Part shown: positions 8,960-18,800 of the stretch, one piece after another
Layout: every line of letters starts with the position of its first letter
How positions within the stretch are numbered: position 1 is the first letter of the stretch
Assembly: GCF_017676365.1 (NCBI RefSeq)
Contig: NZ_JADKMA010000003.1
Location: forward strand, 33,222-97,221
Origin: Streptomyces oryzae
Lineage (GTDB): Bacteria; Actinomycetota; Actinomycetes; Streptomycetales; Streptomycetaceae
Reading direction: 5' to 3'
DNA length: 64,000 bases
Notes under the pieces: generated by a model
What the model was told of the DNA's origin: nothing
The model's input: only the letters and a program-made list of their open reading frames with translations
Database searches by the model: none
Position numbers and translations under genes: made by a program

Positions 8960-9370
8960 ATGGGCGACCAGTCCATCAGCGTCGGTGGTGTGCAGTACCG
9001 GGTGACTCCGGAATATCTGTCCACCGCCTCGACGAACGCCCAAACCACCGCGGACAACCTGGCCAGAGAACTCGCCCAGATCAAGAACTACGTCCTGAGT
9101 CTGGAAGCCGACTGGCAGGGCATCGCCCACAACCAGTTCCAGATTCTGATGCAGGAATACGACACGTACGCCCGCATGCTGCACGACGCGCTGTACGGCA
9201 TTTCGCAGGGACTTCGCGGCAACTACGTGAACTACAAGGAGTCCGAGGAGCAGAACCTCGCCAATCTCCTGCGGCTGGGCGAGGACGTGCCACGGCCCCC
9301 GAGCGGCAGCAACATCGTGAGCGAACCGGACCATGTCAAATCCGTACGGCCCGTCGCCGACTTCTCCTGA
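8960..9370 (+). CDS. WXG100-family (EsxA-like) T7SS protein 1
   Basis: A 136-aa small helical-hairpin protein. ATG 8960 was chosen because GGAGG lies 9 nt upstream; an open frame extending to 8789 has no homology. The turn motif is WQG in EADWQGIAHNQF, between two amphipathic helices. The post-helix secretion motif YxxxE is present as YKESE. The C-terminal tail (~25 residues, PPSGSNIVSEPDHV) is longer than in canonical 100-residue members. Such proteins dimerise with a partner and are exported by EccC; the partner is probably the next gene. First gene of the T7SS cluster. Confidence 0.85.
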   Translation: MGDQSISVGGVQYRVTPEYLSTASTNAQTTADNLARELAQIKNYVLSLEADWQGIAHNQFQILMQEYDTYARMLHDALYGISQGLRGNYVNYKESEEQNLANLLRLGEDVPRPPSGSNIVSEPDHVKSVRPVADFS

Positions 9371-9417
9371 CCTCCGTAATCCACGGACCGACCCTGACGC
9401 GAGGAGCACGAGCACAC

Positions 9418-9732
9418 ATGGCCAACATCGACGGTTCGCAGATCTACGTCGGCGAAGGACTGGGCGCCGCGGGCAGCTGGCTCAACGGCCGCGCCGGCCA
9501 CATCAGCGATGAACTCCTGGCGCTGAAGGGCCAGTTGGCGCCGCTCGCAGACGCATGGAAGCAGAGCCAGGCAGCCACGTACTACCAGGACCTGCAGAAC
9601 GAGTGGGACCTGGCCGCCCACGGACTCTTCGGCCCGGACGGCGTACTCGGCCGCATCGCGCACGCCATGAACGTGAACTGGAGCAACTACAGCGAAGCCG
9701 AGTGGTCGAACGTGTCGACCTGGAAGCACTGA
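9418..9732 (+). CDS. WXG100-like T7SS protein 2 (variant turn motif)
   Basis: A 104-aa helical-hairpin protein; the start at ATG 9418 has GAGGAG about 12 nt upstream. It follows the first WXG100 gene by 47 nt, the usual esx pair layout. The turn reads ADAWKQSQAATYY, so the Gly of WXG is replaced by Gln, and a Gly-rich N-terminus precedes helix 1 (GEGLGAAGSWLNG). The export motif YxxxE is present as YSEAE. It probably forms a heterodimer with the preceding protein. The variant turn makes the family call slightly less certain than its neighbour's. Confidence 0.75.
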   Translation: MANIDGSQIYVGEGLGAAGSWLNGRAGHISDELLALKGQLAPLADAWKQSQAATYYQDLQNEWDLAAHGLFGPDGVLGRIAHAMNVNWSNYSEAEWSNVSTWKH

Positions 9733-9810
9733 ACAATTTCTCTTCGGCTTCCCTCCCGACCGCGTATGTGCGGGGAAAAGGCAGGGGGGCCGGGACAAGG
9801 ACGAACCCCG

Positions 9811-11157
9811 TTGTCCGATGAACGTTGCCGGGTCACCGTGATCGGTGGGCGTAAGAGCGTCGACCTGGCACTGCCCACACGGACTCCCATCGCCGAGTAC
9901 GCCCCCAGGCTCGCCGGAATGTGCGGCGCCGAGGAGTCCGAGGCGCTGCCTGCGGTGTGGTCACTGGCCACGGCCGAGGCCGCCCCTTTCGCCCCCGGCG
10001 ACTCCCTGGAGGAGGCGGGGGTGCTGGACGGCACGGTGCTCTATCTGCGGGACTGCCGCGCCGAGGAGAACTACGACCTCACCGTCACCGATCTCGACGA
10101 TCAGATCGCCGCCGCGAACGAGGACAGCGCGAGCTGGGGCGCCCGCCACCGGGCACAGGCCGTCGTCGCCGCCGGGCTGGGCGCCTGCGCGGTCGCCGCC
10201 GGGACTCTCGCCGTACGGCAGGAGGCCGGTCTGGGCTCCGTGCTGTTCTGGGTGGCCGGTCTCGGTTCCGCGCTGACCGCCTGGTACGCCACCCGCAAGT
10301 CGTGGCCGGTGTCTGCGGCCATGCGCCAGGTGATGGCGCTGGCCGCCTGCCCGTTGCTGGCCTTCGCCGGGCTGGGCGGCCCCTTGCACGGCGAGGTCGC
10401 CACCCCCGTCGCCACCTCCGTGAGCGCCACGGCCGGCGCGCTTGCGGGACTGGTCGCGCTGCCCGCGATCTCCACCGTCGTACTACAACTCGTCACCACG
10501 CTCGCCATGGTGCTGGTGGTACCGCTGTCGGTGCTCGGCGCCGACCGTACGGGTGCCGCCGCTGTGACCACCGCAGCGCTGCTTCCGCTGATCCGGGCGC
10601 TGCCGCGGATCACCAGCCAGATCGCCGTTATCGCGCCCGGCGACAGCGGAGCGCGCGGGACGACCGAGAGCGAGGAGGTGGCAGCGGCGGTCCGCCGTGG
10701 AAATCTGCTGCTGACGTTCCTCACCGTCCTCTTCTGCACCGCGCTGGCCGGCTCACTTGTGGCCCTCGCGGTCTCCCGCGACGCCTATGCACTCGGTCTG
10801 CTGGGCTGTGCTTCGGTGGCGCTGCTGCTGGACGCCGGCGCCTCGCGGCTGCTGTCCGTCGTGGGACCCCAACTGGCTGTCGCCGCCCTCGGGCTGACAG
10901 CGCTGGCCATGCGCGTGCCGGAGGTCATGTCTCCCACCGGCGCTTCGGCGGGGCTGGCGGTGTTCGCGGCGGGGCTGGTGCTGGCGGCGTGGGGGCTCGG
11001 GATGGCGTTCCGTGCGGTCGCGCGGCCGGGCACGTTCGCCGACCGGCCCAGGTGGCTGAGCACCTGGGCGAGCTTCTTCATCGTGGTGTGTGTGCCGCTC
11101 GCGGTCGGGGTCTTCGGCGTCTTCGAGCGGCTGGCCAGTGCGGGGAGCTCGATGTGA
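9811..11157 (+). CDS. eccD: EccD-like T7SS membrane channel subunit
   Basis: An integral membrane protein of the T7SS core. The N-terminal ~80 residues are a ubiquitin-like (YukD-type) domain (RCRVTVIGGRKSVDLALP). About 11 hydrophobic helices follow, from AVVAAGLGACAVAAG to WASFFIVVCVPLAVG, matching the EccD topology. TTG 9811 was chosen because AAGGA lies 9 nt upstream and the protein then begins SDERCRVTV, like other EccDs. An in-frame ATG at 9766 would add 15 residues but lacks a ribosome binding site. EccD dimers form the membrane scaffold that works with EccB, EccC and EccE. It is followed after 40 nt by the beta-helix/AAA gene, probably in the same transcript. Confidence 0.85.
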   Translation: MSDERCRVTVIGGRKSVDLALPTRTPIAEYAPRLAGMCGAEESEALPAVWSLATAEAAPFAPGDSLEEAGVLDGTVLYLRDCRAEENYDLTVTDLDDQIAAANEDSASWGARHRAQAVVAAGLGACAVAAGTLAVRQEAGLGSVLFWVAGLGSALTAWYATRKSWPVSAAMRQVMALAACPLLAFAGLGGPLHGEVATPVATSVSATAGALAGLVALPAISTVVLQLVTTLAMVLVVPLSVLGADRTGAAAVTTAALLPLIRALPRITSQIAVIAPGDSGARGTTESEEVAAAVRRGNLLLTFLTVLFCTALAGSLVALAVSRDAYALGLLGCASVALLLDAGASRLLSVVGPQLAVAALGLTALAMRVPEVMSPTGASAGLAVFAAGLVLAAWGLGMAFRAVARPGTFADRPRWLSTWASFFIVVCVPLAVGVFGVFERLASAGSSM

Positions 11158-11197
11158 GCGGCCCCCTGACCGGCCGTACGGCGCGGGAGCCGGAACC

Positions 11198-13984
11198 GTG
11201 AAGGCGGCCAAACAGTGGGTGGCGCCGGGCAGTTGGGGCGCTCACCGGTCGATCGGTGTGGCGGTGCGCGACGCGGCCCCCGGCTCGGTCATCACCGTAC
11301 GCGCCGGCACGTACCGGGAGAGCGTCGTCATCGACAAGGACATCTCGCTCGTCGCCGAGAAGGGCCCCGGTACGGTCCGGGTCGTCGCGGCGCGTGGGCC
11401 GGCCCTGACCGCACACGGCGGCAGGCCCGAGGTGCGAGGCCTCTCCTTCGAGGCGTCCTCCCCGCGCGAGGCGGCGGTGCGGCTGCGGGCCGGCGAACCG
11501 GTGCTGCGGGACTGCACCGTCAACGGCGGCCGTATCGAGGTCTCGGAGAGCGCGGCAGCGACGCTGACCGGCTGTTCCGTACGGGGCGCCGAGCTGGCCT
11601 CGGTACGGCTCACCGGCACCAGCCGCACCACATTGGAGAGCTGCGACATCCGCTCCAGCGCCGGTGACGGCGTTGTCGCCGACGACGAGGCGCGCCTTGA
11701 GCTGACCGAGACGGTGATCGACGAGACCGAAGGGCGCGGTGTGTGGCTCGGCGGAGCGGCACAGGCGACGCTCACCCGCTGCGAGGTCAGGCGCAGCACC
11801 TATGCCGCGGTCCAGGCGGAGAGCCGGGCCGGTGCGGTGCTGCGCGAGTGCCGTCTGCATGAATCGGGCGCCCAGGGGCTGCGGCTGCGCGGCTCCGCGG
11901 GGCGTCTCGCGGTACGGACGGGCGCCGGTGAGCCGGTCGACACGGTGCCCGCGCGGATACCCGCGGGCACCGTGCCGGAGGAGGGGTCCTTCGGTGTCCG
12001 GCTGCGCAACTGCGAGATCTTCCGCACCGCGGGCGCCGGTGTGCTGGCCGACTCCGACAGCGCGGCACTGCTCGACAACTGCCATATCCACCACACCAGC
12101 GGTGCCTGCGTGGTCGCGACCGGCTCCAGCGGACTCCGGCTGACGAAGGTGCGCGCTGTCGACAGTGAGGACAGCGCGCTGGTGCTGTTCGGCGACGCCG
12201 CCACCGCAGCCGACGAGTCCACGTTCGCCCGCACGGGGGCGAACGGCGTCTATGCCGTCGAGAACGCGGAACTGACCGCCGCCGACTGCGAGTTCAAGGA
12301 CACCGCCTTCACGGCCGTACATCTGGGCGGCAGCGCCCGCGCCCAGCTCACCGGCTGCTCGGCCACCGGCACCCCCGAGCACGGGCTGCGCGCCACCGCC
12401 CGCGCCGAACTGCTCGCCACCGACTGCGAAACCCGCGACACCGAACTGGCCGGCGTCTGCGTCGACGGCGGGGATGCGGTGCTGCGCGACTGCCGCATCA
12501 GCGCCACCAGGGTGGGGGTCCGGCTGGCCACCACGCACCGGCCGCTGCTCGTCGACTGCCTGATCAGCGATGTCACCGGCGTCGGTGTCGAGATCGGCCC
12601 CGGCACCGGCGGCCAGTTGGAGAACCTGACGGTGACCCGCGCCGGCTCCTCCGGAATGACGCTGGACGCGGACAGCACGGCGGCTGTCGAAGGCGGTGCG
12701 ATACGCGAGCCGGCGGGCAGCGGCATCGTCGTACGGGCGGGAGCGCGGCCCCGGATACGCGGCACGACCGTGGCGGACGCCGCGAAGAACGGCCTGTTCG
12801 TCGAGGAGCGCGGCGAGGGCACCTACGAGGACTGCCACCTCTCCGGCAGCCGCTTCCCCGCCGTCTACGCGGGCGCCAAGTCGCGGCCCGTGCTGCGGCG
12901 TTGCACGGTCAGCGGCACCGAACAGGACCTGTTGCGGGACGAGGAGGCCGAGGTCCTGGCCGAGGGCTGTGTGTGCGAGGGCGTGGACGACGCTCAGCTT
13001 CCTGAGCTGGACGGCTCCGGTCCGCAGCCGAAGGGCGGCGCTGTCGCGGCCGCCGCGGCCGGTGCCGCCGGCGCGAACGGCACAGGCATGGGGCCCGGCG
13101 ACGGCGGCGAAGCGGCGGACGACGCCGAGACCGCCGAGGACAAGCTCCGCGAGCTGCATGCCGAGCTGGACCGGCTCGTCGGTCTCGACGGCGTCAAACG
13201 CGACATCGTGACGCTGACGAAGCTGATGCAGATGGTCAAGGTCCGCCAGGATGCGGGACTTTCGCCGCCGCCGCTGAACCGGCATCTGGTCTTCGAGGGC
13301 AACCCCGGCACCGGCAAGACCACCGTCGCCCGGCTCTACGGCGGCTTCCTGGCGGCACTCGGGCTGCTGGAACGCGGCCACCTGGTCGAGGCCGACCGGG
13401 GCGACCTGGTCGGCGAGTTCGTGGGGCATACGGCGCCCAAGACCACGGCGGTCTTCCGGCGGGCGCTGGGCGGTGTGCTCTTCATCGACGAGGCGTACTC
13501 GCTGGTGCCGCACGGCTACGGCAACGACTTCGGCACCGAGGCCGTCTCGACGCTGGTGAAGCTGATGGAGGACTTCAGGGACGCGGTGGTGGTCATCGTG
13601 GCCGGCTACCCCGGCGACATGCGGCGCTTCCTCGACTCCAACGCGGGCCTCGCGTCCCGGTTCACCCGCACTCTCACCTTCGAGGACTACTCCTCCGAGG
13701 AGCTGGTGCGCATCGTCCAGCACCAGGCCGACAGCCACCAGTACCGCTTCTCACCCGAGACGGCGCAGGCCCTGCACGACTACTTCGACGCCGTTCCGCG
13801 CGGCGAGCGGTTCGGCAATGGCCGCAGCGCACGGCAGGTGTTCCAGCTGATGACCGAGCGGCACGCCCAGCGGGTCGCCGGCACCGATCTGGCTGGGCTC
13901 GACCCCCTCGACCTCGGGTCCTCCGGGGCCGAGGTACTGACCACCCTGCTGCCGCAGGACCTCCCCCCGGAGGACGCGCTGTGA
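11198..13984 (+). CDS. Parallel beta-helix / CbxX-type AAA ATPase fusion (EccA-like)
   Basis: A 928-aa two-part protein. Residues ~20-590 are repeated short strands of right-handed parallel beta-helix type (NosD-like): each ~22-residue coil repeats a pattern such as LRDCTVNGGRIEVSE or LENLTVTRAGSSGMTL. A Gly/Ala-rich linker (~600-645) leads to an AAA+ domain of the CbbX/EccA family. This has Walker A GNPGTGKTT near 701, Walker B LFIDEAY near 764 and an Arg-finger region SRFTR near 820. GTG 11198 was chosen because GGGAG lies 8 nt upstream; an upstream in-frame start at 11090 would overlap eccD. Mycobacterial EccA is a TPR-AAA protein acting on substrates in the cytosol. Here the TPRs are replaced by a beta-helix, which may be the substrate-binding part (inference). 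Confidence 0.85.
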   Translation: MKAAKQWVAPGSWGAHRSIGVAVRDAAPGSVITVRAGTYRESVVIDKDISLVAEKGPGTVRVVAARGPALTAHGGRPEVRGLSFEASSPREAAVRLRAGEPVLRDCTVNGGRIEVSESAAATLTGCSVRGAELASVRLTGTSRTTLESCDIRSSAGDGVVADDEARLELTETVIDETEGRGVWLGGAAQATLTRCEVRRSTYAAVQAESRAGAVLRECRLHESGAQGLRLRGSAGRLAVRTGAGEPVDTVPARIPAGTVPEEGSFGVRLRNCEIFRTAGAGVLADSDSAALLDNCHIHHTSGACVVATGSSGLRLTKVRAVDSEDSALVLFGDAATAADESTFARTGANGVYAVENAELTAADCEFKDTAFTAVHLGGSARAQLTGCSATGTPEHGLRATARAELLATDCETRDTELAGVCVDGGDAVLRDCRISATRVGVRLATTHRPLLVDCLISDVTGVGVEIGPGTGGQLENLTVTRAGSSGMTLDADSTAAVEGGAIREPAGSGIVVRAGARPRIRGTTVADAAKNGLFVEERGEGTYEDCHLSGSRFPAVYAGAKSRPVLRRCTVSGTEQDLLRDEEAEVLAEGCVCEGVDDAQLPELDGSGPQPKGGAVAAAAAGAAGANGTGMGPGDGGEAADDAETAEDKLRELHAELDRLVGLDGVKRDIVTLTKLMQMVKVRQDAGLSPPPLNRHLVFEGNPGTGKTTVARLYGGFLAALGLLERGHLVEADRGDLVGEFVGHTAPKTTAVFRRALGGVLFIDEAYSLVPHGYGNDFGTEAVSTLVKLMEDFRDAVVVIVAGYPGDMRRFLDSNAGLASRFTRTLTFEDYSSEELVRIVQHQADSHQYRFSPETAQALHDYFDAVPRGERFGNGRSARQVFQLMTERHAQRVAGTDLAGLDPLDLGSSGAEVLTTLLPQDLPPEDAL

Positions 13985-14027
13985 AGACGACCGCTGGAAG
14001 CACGACGAGCACGAGGAGGGGGAGGAG

Positions 14028-14369
14028 TTGAGCGACTCCGGCTACACCATCGAGCAGTTCAGGATCGACCTGAAGCAGCTGAACGAAGCCATCGGCACGA
14101 TCTCCACCATCAAGACCGAGATCACGGACAACATGTCGGCCGTCCGCAAGATCATGAACAGTCTGGGCGACGCCTGGTCGGGGCCGGCCCACAACACATT
14201 CCACCCGATGAAAACCTGGTTCGACACCACCCAGACCGACCTGGGGGAGATGCTCGACGAGATCATCCGGCGGCTCCAGTCGTCCTACGACAACTATCAC
14301 GCGGCGGAGCAGGCCAACTTCGGCAACGTCACGCCCGAAGGGCCTCCGCCGCCCGGAGGGTCGGCGTGA
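14028..14369 (+). CDS. WXG100-family T7SS protein 3
   Basis: A 113-aa helical-hairpin protein. The start is TTG 14028, directly behind a strong GGAGGGGGAGGAG purine run. The turn motif is WSG in GDAWSGPAHNTF, and helix 2 ends in the YxxxE motif YHAAE. A short Pro/Gly tail closes the protein. It follows the beta-helix/AAA gene by 43 nt and ends before a strong bidirectional hairpin, so it is likely the last gene of the first T7SS transcript. Confidence 0.85.
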   Translation: MSDSGYTIEQFRIDLKQLNEAIGTISTIKTEITDNMSAVRKIMNSLGDAWSGPAHNTFHPMKTWFDTTQTDLGEMLDEIIRRLQSSYDNYHAAEQANFGNVTPEGPPPPGGSA

Positions 14370-14427
14370 CCGCCGCCGGCGCGCCCGTCATTGCTGTGCC
14401 GGCCTCGGTGAAGTGCCCCCCGGCACA

Positions 14428-14464
14428 CGGGAGGCGGCCGGCCGCGGTGCCCGGCCGCCTCCCG
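14428..14464. terminator. Bidirectional terminator between convergent genes
   Basis: CGGGAGGCGGCCGG (14428-14441) pairs perfectly over 14 bp with CCGGCCGCCTCCCG (14451-14464), with a 9-nt loop. It lies between the stop of WXG100 protein 3 and the stop of the minus-strand gene ending at 14471, so it can end transcripts from both sides. Confidence 0.75.
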
Positions 14465-14470
14465 GAGCTG

Positions 14471-15094
14471 TCACTTGTTCGCGGGGGGATCCGGGAAGAC
14501 CGACTTCCGGTCGGCTTTCGCGTACATCTGCCCCACAGCGTTGAGGGTCGCGATGTACTCGCCGGTGGCCTGCAGGACGCTGGCTATCTGCGCGAGCACC
14601 TTCTGCTGGATCGGGTTGATGACGGAGGCGAACTCCTTGGCGGGTTCCGCCCACTGCGAGTCGTAGGTGTAGGCGTGCATCTTCCCCTCGCCGTCGACGG
14701 TGGAGTGCCCGCCCTGGAGCTCCTGGCCGAAGACCGTGTCCTTGTTCGCCGCGACGTTCTGACGCAGTTCCTCGTACTTGCTCACGGCGGTGCGGGCGTC
14801 GGACAGCATGCTCTCCTCGGCCGTCCGCATGCTGCTCAGGCTGATGTAGAAGGCGTTCGCCGGCGGTATGGCCGTGTCGCCGTCGCCCGTCCCTCCTCCC
14901 ACCTTCGGGGGATCGTTGTTGAAGCTCGGCGGTTCGGTCCACTCGACCGACACCTCCGGGACGCTGTCGGAGAAGTCCTTGTCCTTGTCGGGAAAATCGT
15001 CGGCGCTGTCGCCCCCCTCGGCGTCCTCCTTCTCGTCGTCCGGCGGCGGTTCGAGCGGATGCTCGTCGTACTCCGAATCAATGCGCTCTGTCAT
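14471..15094 (-). CDS. T7SS-associated helical protein with acidic N-terminus, unknown function
   Basis: A 207-aa minus-strand protein inside the T7SS locus. ATG at 15094 was chosen for the GGGAG just upstream; an in-frame start at 15166 adds 24 residues. Residues 1-75 are acidic and disordered-looking (PPPDDEKEDAEGG, then DDFPDKDKDF). The rest is helical (MRTAEESMLSDARTAVSKYE and VINPIQQKVLAQIASVLQAT) and ends with YAKAD, a YxxxD motif of the kind used by T7SS substrates. I do not recognise the family. The helical body plus YxxxD suggests an ESX-related substrate or chaperone, but there is no WXG turn. Its opposite orientation interrupts an otherwise co-directional cluster. Confidence 0.7.
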   Translation of the reverse strand: MTERIDSEYDEHPLEPPPDDEKEDAEGGDSADDFPDKDKDFSDSVPEVSVEWTEPPSFNNDPPKVGGGTGDGDTAIPPANAFYISLSSMRTAEESMLSDARTAVSKYEELRQNVAANKDTVFGQELQGGHSTVDGEGKMHAYTYDSQWAEPAKEFASVINPIQQKVLAQIASVLQATGEYIATLNAVGQMYAKADRKSVFPDPPANK

Positions 15095-15283
15095 TTCTCC
15101 CACTCTCAGTTCGTCGTCTCCGGGACCAGGTTTCCGGCCCGGCGCCCTGTGAATAAAGCCCGGCACCGTGCCTCAATTACGTGTATCAGATTCGACGGGC
15201 GATGTCAGTACGCCGCAGGAAGAAAATCGCCTCGAAAATCATCCGCCCGAAGGGCGCCCGCGGAAAGGAGCCGGTGAAAAGCC

Positions 15284-15799
15284 GTGTGCGCTGATTACGA
15301 CTACGCGACTCTCCATATCGCACCCAACGACCTTAAATCCAAGAAGGATCGTCTCGTCACCACGGGACAGGAGATCAGTGATGCGCTCGGCCGTATCAGC
15401 GACACCCTGTCCGCGCTGCGTCTGGAGTGGCGAGGCAAGTCCGCCCAGCGGCAGCAAGAGATCAGCGACGAATGGGAGCGGGTCTTCGGGGAGCTTTTCG
15501 GGACCAAGGACAAGCCCGACACCGGCGTCCTGAGCGCACTCGCCAACGCCGTCCACAACGCCGCCAAAAATTACGCCGAAGTAGAGAACGGTGCGGCCGA
15601 TATCTTCGACAGGCTGCTGTTCACCCTGATGAAGCAGGACATCAACCAGGCAACGGCCGAGTATTTGTCGCAGGGTACGCCGAATCCCGACGAGACATAC
15701 CAGAAGATGTTGACGATGCTCCAGGGTGAAACACCGCCGCTGGAGGACCAGGACGACGCGAAGAAGTCTGCGATTTTCACCGACTATCCAAATGTCTGA
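15284..15799 (+). CDS. WXG100-type T7SS protein 4 with extended C-terminus
   Basis: A 171-aa protein starting at GTG 15284, with AGGAG about 13 nt upstream. The first ~100 residues form a helical hairpin with the turn motif WRG (LRLEWRGKSAQRQ). Helix 2 reaches the YxxxE motif YAEVE. A further ~60 helical residues (FDRLLFTLMKQDINQATAEY) extend beyond the normal family length. It lies 57 nt upstream of eccC and is probably co-transcribed with it and the giant gene. It is a candidate partner for the WXG-like N-terminus of the giant protein (inference from position). Confidence 0.75.
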   Translation: MCADYDYATLHIAPNDLKSKKDRLVTTGQEISDALGRISDTLSALRLEWRGKSAQRQQEISDEWERVFGELFGTKDKPDTGVLSALANAVHNAAKNYAEVENGAADIFDRLLFTLMKQDINQATAEYLSQGTPNPDETYQKMLTMLQGETPPLEDQDDAKKSAIFTDYPNV

Positions 15800-15856
15800 C
15801 GCCGCGCAAGGTATACACCCCCACTCCCCGGACCCGTTCTTAGGCATACGGCACCC

Positions 15857-18800
15857 ATGAGTCGAACCGCTTTCCACCGCCCCGTCCGTATCACCCCTCC
15901 CCCCATGCCGGAGGGGAAGACGGTCCTGGCCACGCCGCCCCAGCGCCCCGAGCCGCCAGGGGCCGGGCAGTGGGTGATGCTGCTGCTGCCGCTGTTGAGC
16001 AGCATCAGCATGGCCGCGTTCATGATCTCGAGCGGTCGGCCGTGGATGATCCTGCTCGGCATCTCCTTCGTCGTGCTGTCCGTCGCCATCACGATCGGTG
16101 TCCGTATGCATCTGCGCTCCGGACGGCGGCGCACCCAGGGCAAGCAGCGGCAGAAGTATCTGGAGTATCTGTCCGACATCCGCAAGGACGCGATGCGGGC
16201 CGCCGCCTTGCAGCGGCTGGCCTCCGCCTGGCGGCACCCGCACCCCGACAGGCTGTGGGCGATAGCCACCCGGCGGCGGCGCGTGTGGGAGCGCCGCCCC
16301 GACGACTCCGACTTCCTCCTGCTGCGCGTCGGTACCGGCCGCACCCCGCTGGCCGCACCGCTCAGCATGCCGCGCCAGACCGACCCGACCGCCGAAATCG
16401 ACACGGCAGCCCAGCAGTCCGCCGCCGACCTCGTGGAGAGCCTCAACACCGTCGATGGCCAGCCCGCCTGGATCGACCTCCAGAAGTCGGGCGTGGTCAG
16501 CCTGCTGGGCCCGGCGGAGCGCACCCGGGAAGTCGCCCAGAATCTGCTGGTGCAGCTCGCGGTGCTGCACGCCCCGGACGATGTGCGGGTGGCCGTCCTC
16601 ACCGGCGGCAACCCCGCTTGGGACTGGACCAAGTGGCTGCCGCACGCCCAGGATCCGTACACCGAAGCCACCGCGCGCGACCAGGAAGTCGTCCCACTCG
16701 TCGCAGCCGATATCTCCGGGCTCCAGGAGCACCTCCAGGAGACGCTGGACCGCGCACTGACTGCCCGCGCCGAGCGCGCCGGCCGGATGCTGCCAGGCAG
16801 GGCGGACGGTCCTCAGCAGCAGTTCGTCCTCGTGCTCGACGGCTATGACCCGGCAGCCTCCTGGGCCCGTACCTCCCTCGTCGGCGATCTGCTCGCCCAG
16901 GCCGGCCGGGACCTCGGAATACACGTCGTCTGCCTCGTCGCCGAGGAGCGGGACGAGCCCGGCCGCGTCGACGTACGGGTGCGCGCGGACGGGCGCGGGG
17001 GGCTTGCGCTGGAGGGCCGGGATGCCGCGCTGTACTCGGCCGTTCGGGACGGCGTGGCGGACGAGACGCAGCCCGCGGTGCGGGAGAACGCGGTACGGGC
17101 GCTCTCACCGCTGCGGCTGACCGGCGAACGTGACCAGGTGCTCTCGGAGAACGTGTCGCTCTCCGCCATGCTGGGCATCGAGGACGTCGGCTCCCTGAGG
17201 ACGTCTCAGTCCCGCCGCGCCCCCGGCGACAAGGATCTGCTGCGGGTACCGGTCGGCATCGACGGCACCGGCGAGCCGCTGGAGCTCGATCTGAAGGAGT
17301 CCGCGCAGGGCGGCATCGGCCCGCACGGACTGGTGGTAGGCGCCACAGGTTCCGGTAAGAGTGAACTGCTGCGCACTCTCGTCACCGGCCTGTCGATCGT
17401 CCACTCCCCGGACCATCTGGCCTTTGTGCTGGTGGACTTCAAGGGCGGCGCCACCTTCGCCGGAGTCACCGAGCTGCCGCATGTCTCCGGGCTGATCACC
17501 AACCTCGCCGACGATCTGGCGCTGGTGGACCGGATGGCGGCGGCGCTGACCGGCGAACAGCAGCGCCGGCAGCGGATGCTGCGGGACGCCGGAGACATCG
17601 ACTCGGTACGCGAGTATCAGCTCAAGCAGGCCGCTGGGGGCACCGATATCCACGGCAACCTGCTGGAACCGCTGCCGTATCTGCTGATCGTCGTCGACGA
17701 GTTCGGCGAACTGCTCAGCCAGCGCCAGGACTTCATCGAGCTGTTCGTGCAGATCGGCCGGGTCGGCCGGTCACTGGGCATGCATCTGCTCCTCGCCACC
17801 CAGCGGCTGGAGGAGGGTCGGCTGCGCGGTTTGGAGTCCCATCTGTCGTACCGGATCTGTCTGCGCACCTTCAGCTCCTCCGAGTCCCGCGCGGTCATCG
17901 GCACCTCGGACGCCTATATGCTGCCCGCCATCCCCGGCTCCGCCTACCTGAAGGTCGACGAGTCGGTGTACGAACGCTTCCGGGTCGCCCACGTCTCCGG
18001 GCCCTACCAGCAGTCCGAGGCAGCGGAAGCCGAGGAGGAGGCCCTCGCACCCGTCTCCTACGCGGTCCAGGGGGATCTGCCGCCGCTGCCCAAGGACGCC
18101 GACGAGAGCGGCCCGGCCAAGGAGTGGACCGAGGACGACGAGACCGAACTCCAGGTCGCCGTACGCAACATGCTCACCGAGGACGCGCCGGGACACCAGG
18201 TGTGGCTGCCGCCGCTCCCGCCGCGGTTCACGCTCGCCCCGCTGCTGGGCGATCCGCAGCCGGACGCCGACCGCGGGCTGTCCGCCGAACACTGGCCGGG
18301 CACCGGCAGGCTGCGGTTCCCCGTCGGCGTGGTCGATGTGCCCGTACGCCAGGAACAGCAGCCCCTCGTAATCGACCTCACCGACCGGCACGCGCATCTG
18401 GCCCTCGTCGGCGCCCCGCAGAGCGGCAAGAGCACCTTTCTGCGTACGGCCATGCTCAGCGCGATGCTCACCCACACACCCGACGAAGTGCAGTTCTACG
18501 GCATCGACCTGGGCGGCGGCAGCCTGCACGAGCTGGAGGAGGCTCCGCACGTGGTGGGTGTCGCAGGCCGCCGTGACGAGGAGCGGGTGCGGCGGGTGCT
18601 GGCGGAGGTCGGCCATGTCGTCAGCTCCCGCGAGCGGATGTTCCGCGAACTGCGCATCCAGTCCGCGGCGGAGTTCCGTGCCAGGCGCGAGGCGGGCGAA
18701 CTCCCTGAGGGGGTACGTGCGGCCGACATCGTCCTCGCCGTGGACAACTGGGGCGCATTGCACGCCTCCGACGACACCATCACTCCCACCGTCACCGACC

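Noticed and set aside
8570..9005. Small open frames upstream of the first WXG100 gene
   Set aside because: They overlap promoter-like sequence and each other, and have no ribosome binding site or recognisable product.
11078..13738. Very long minus-strand open frame (886 codons) opposite the beta-helix/AAA gene
   Set aside because: Mirror frame caused by high GC; composition is unnatural, and the plus strand has a clear beta-helix and Walker motifs.
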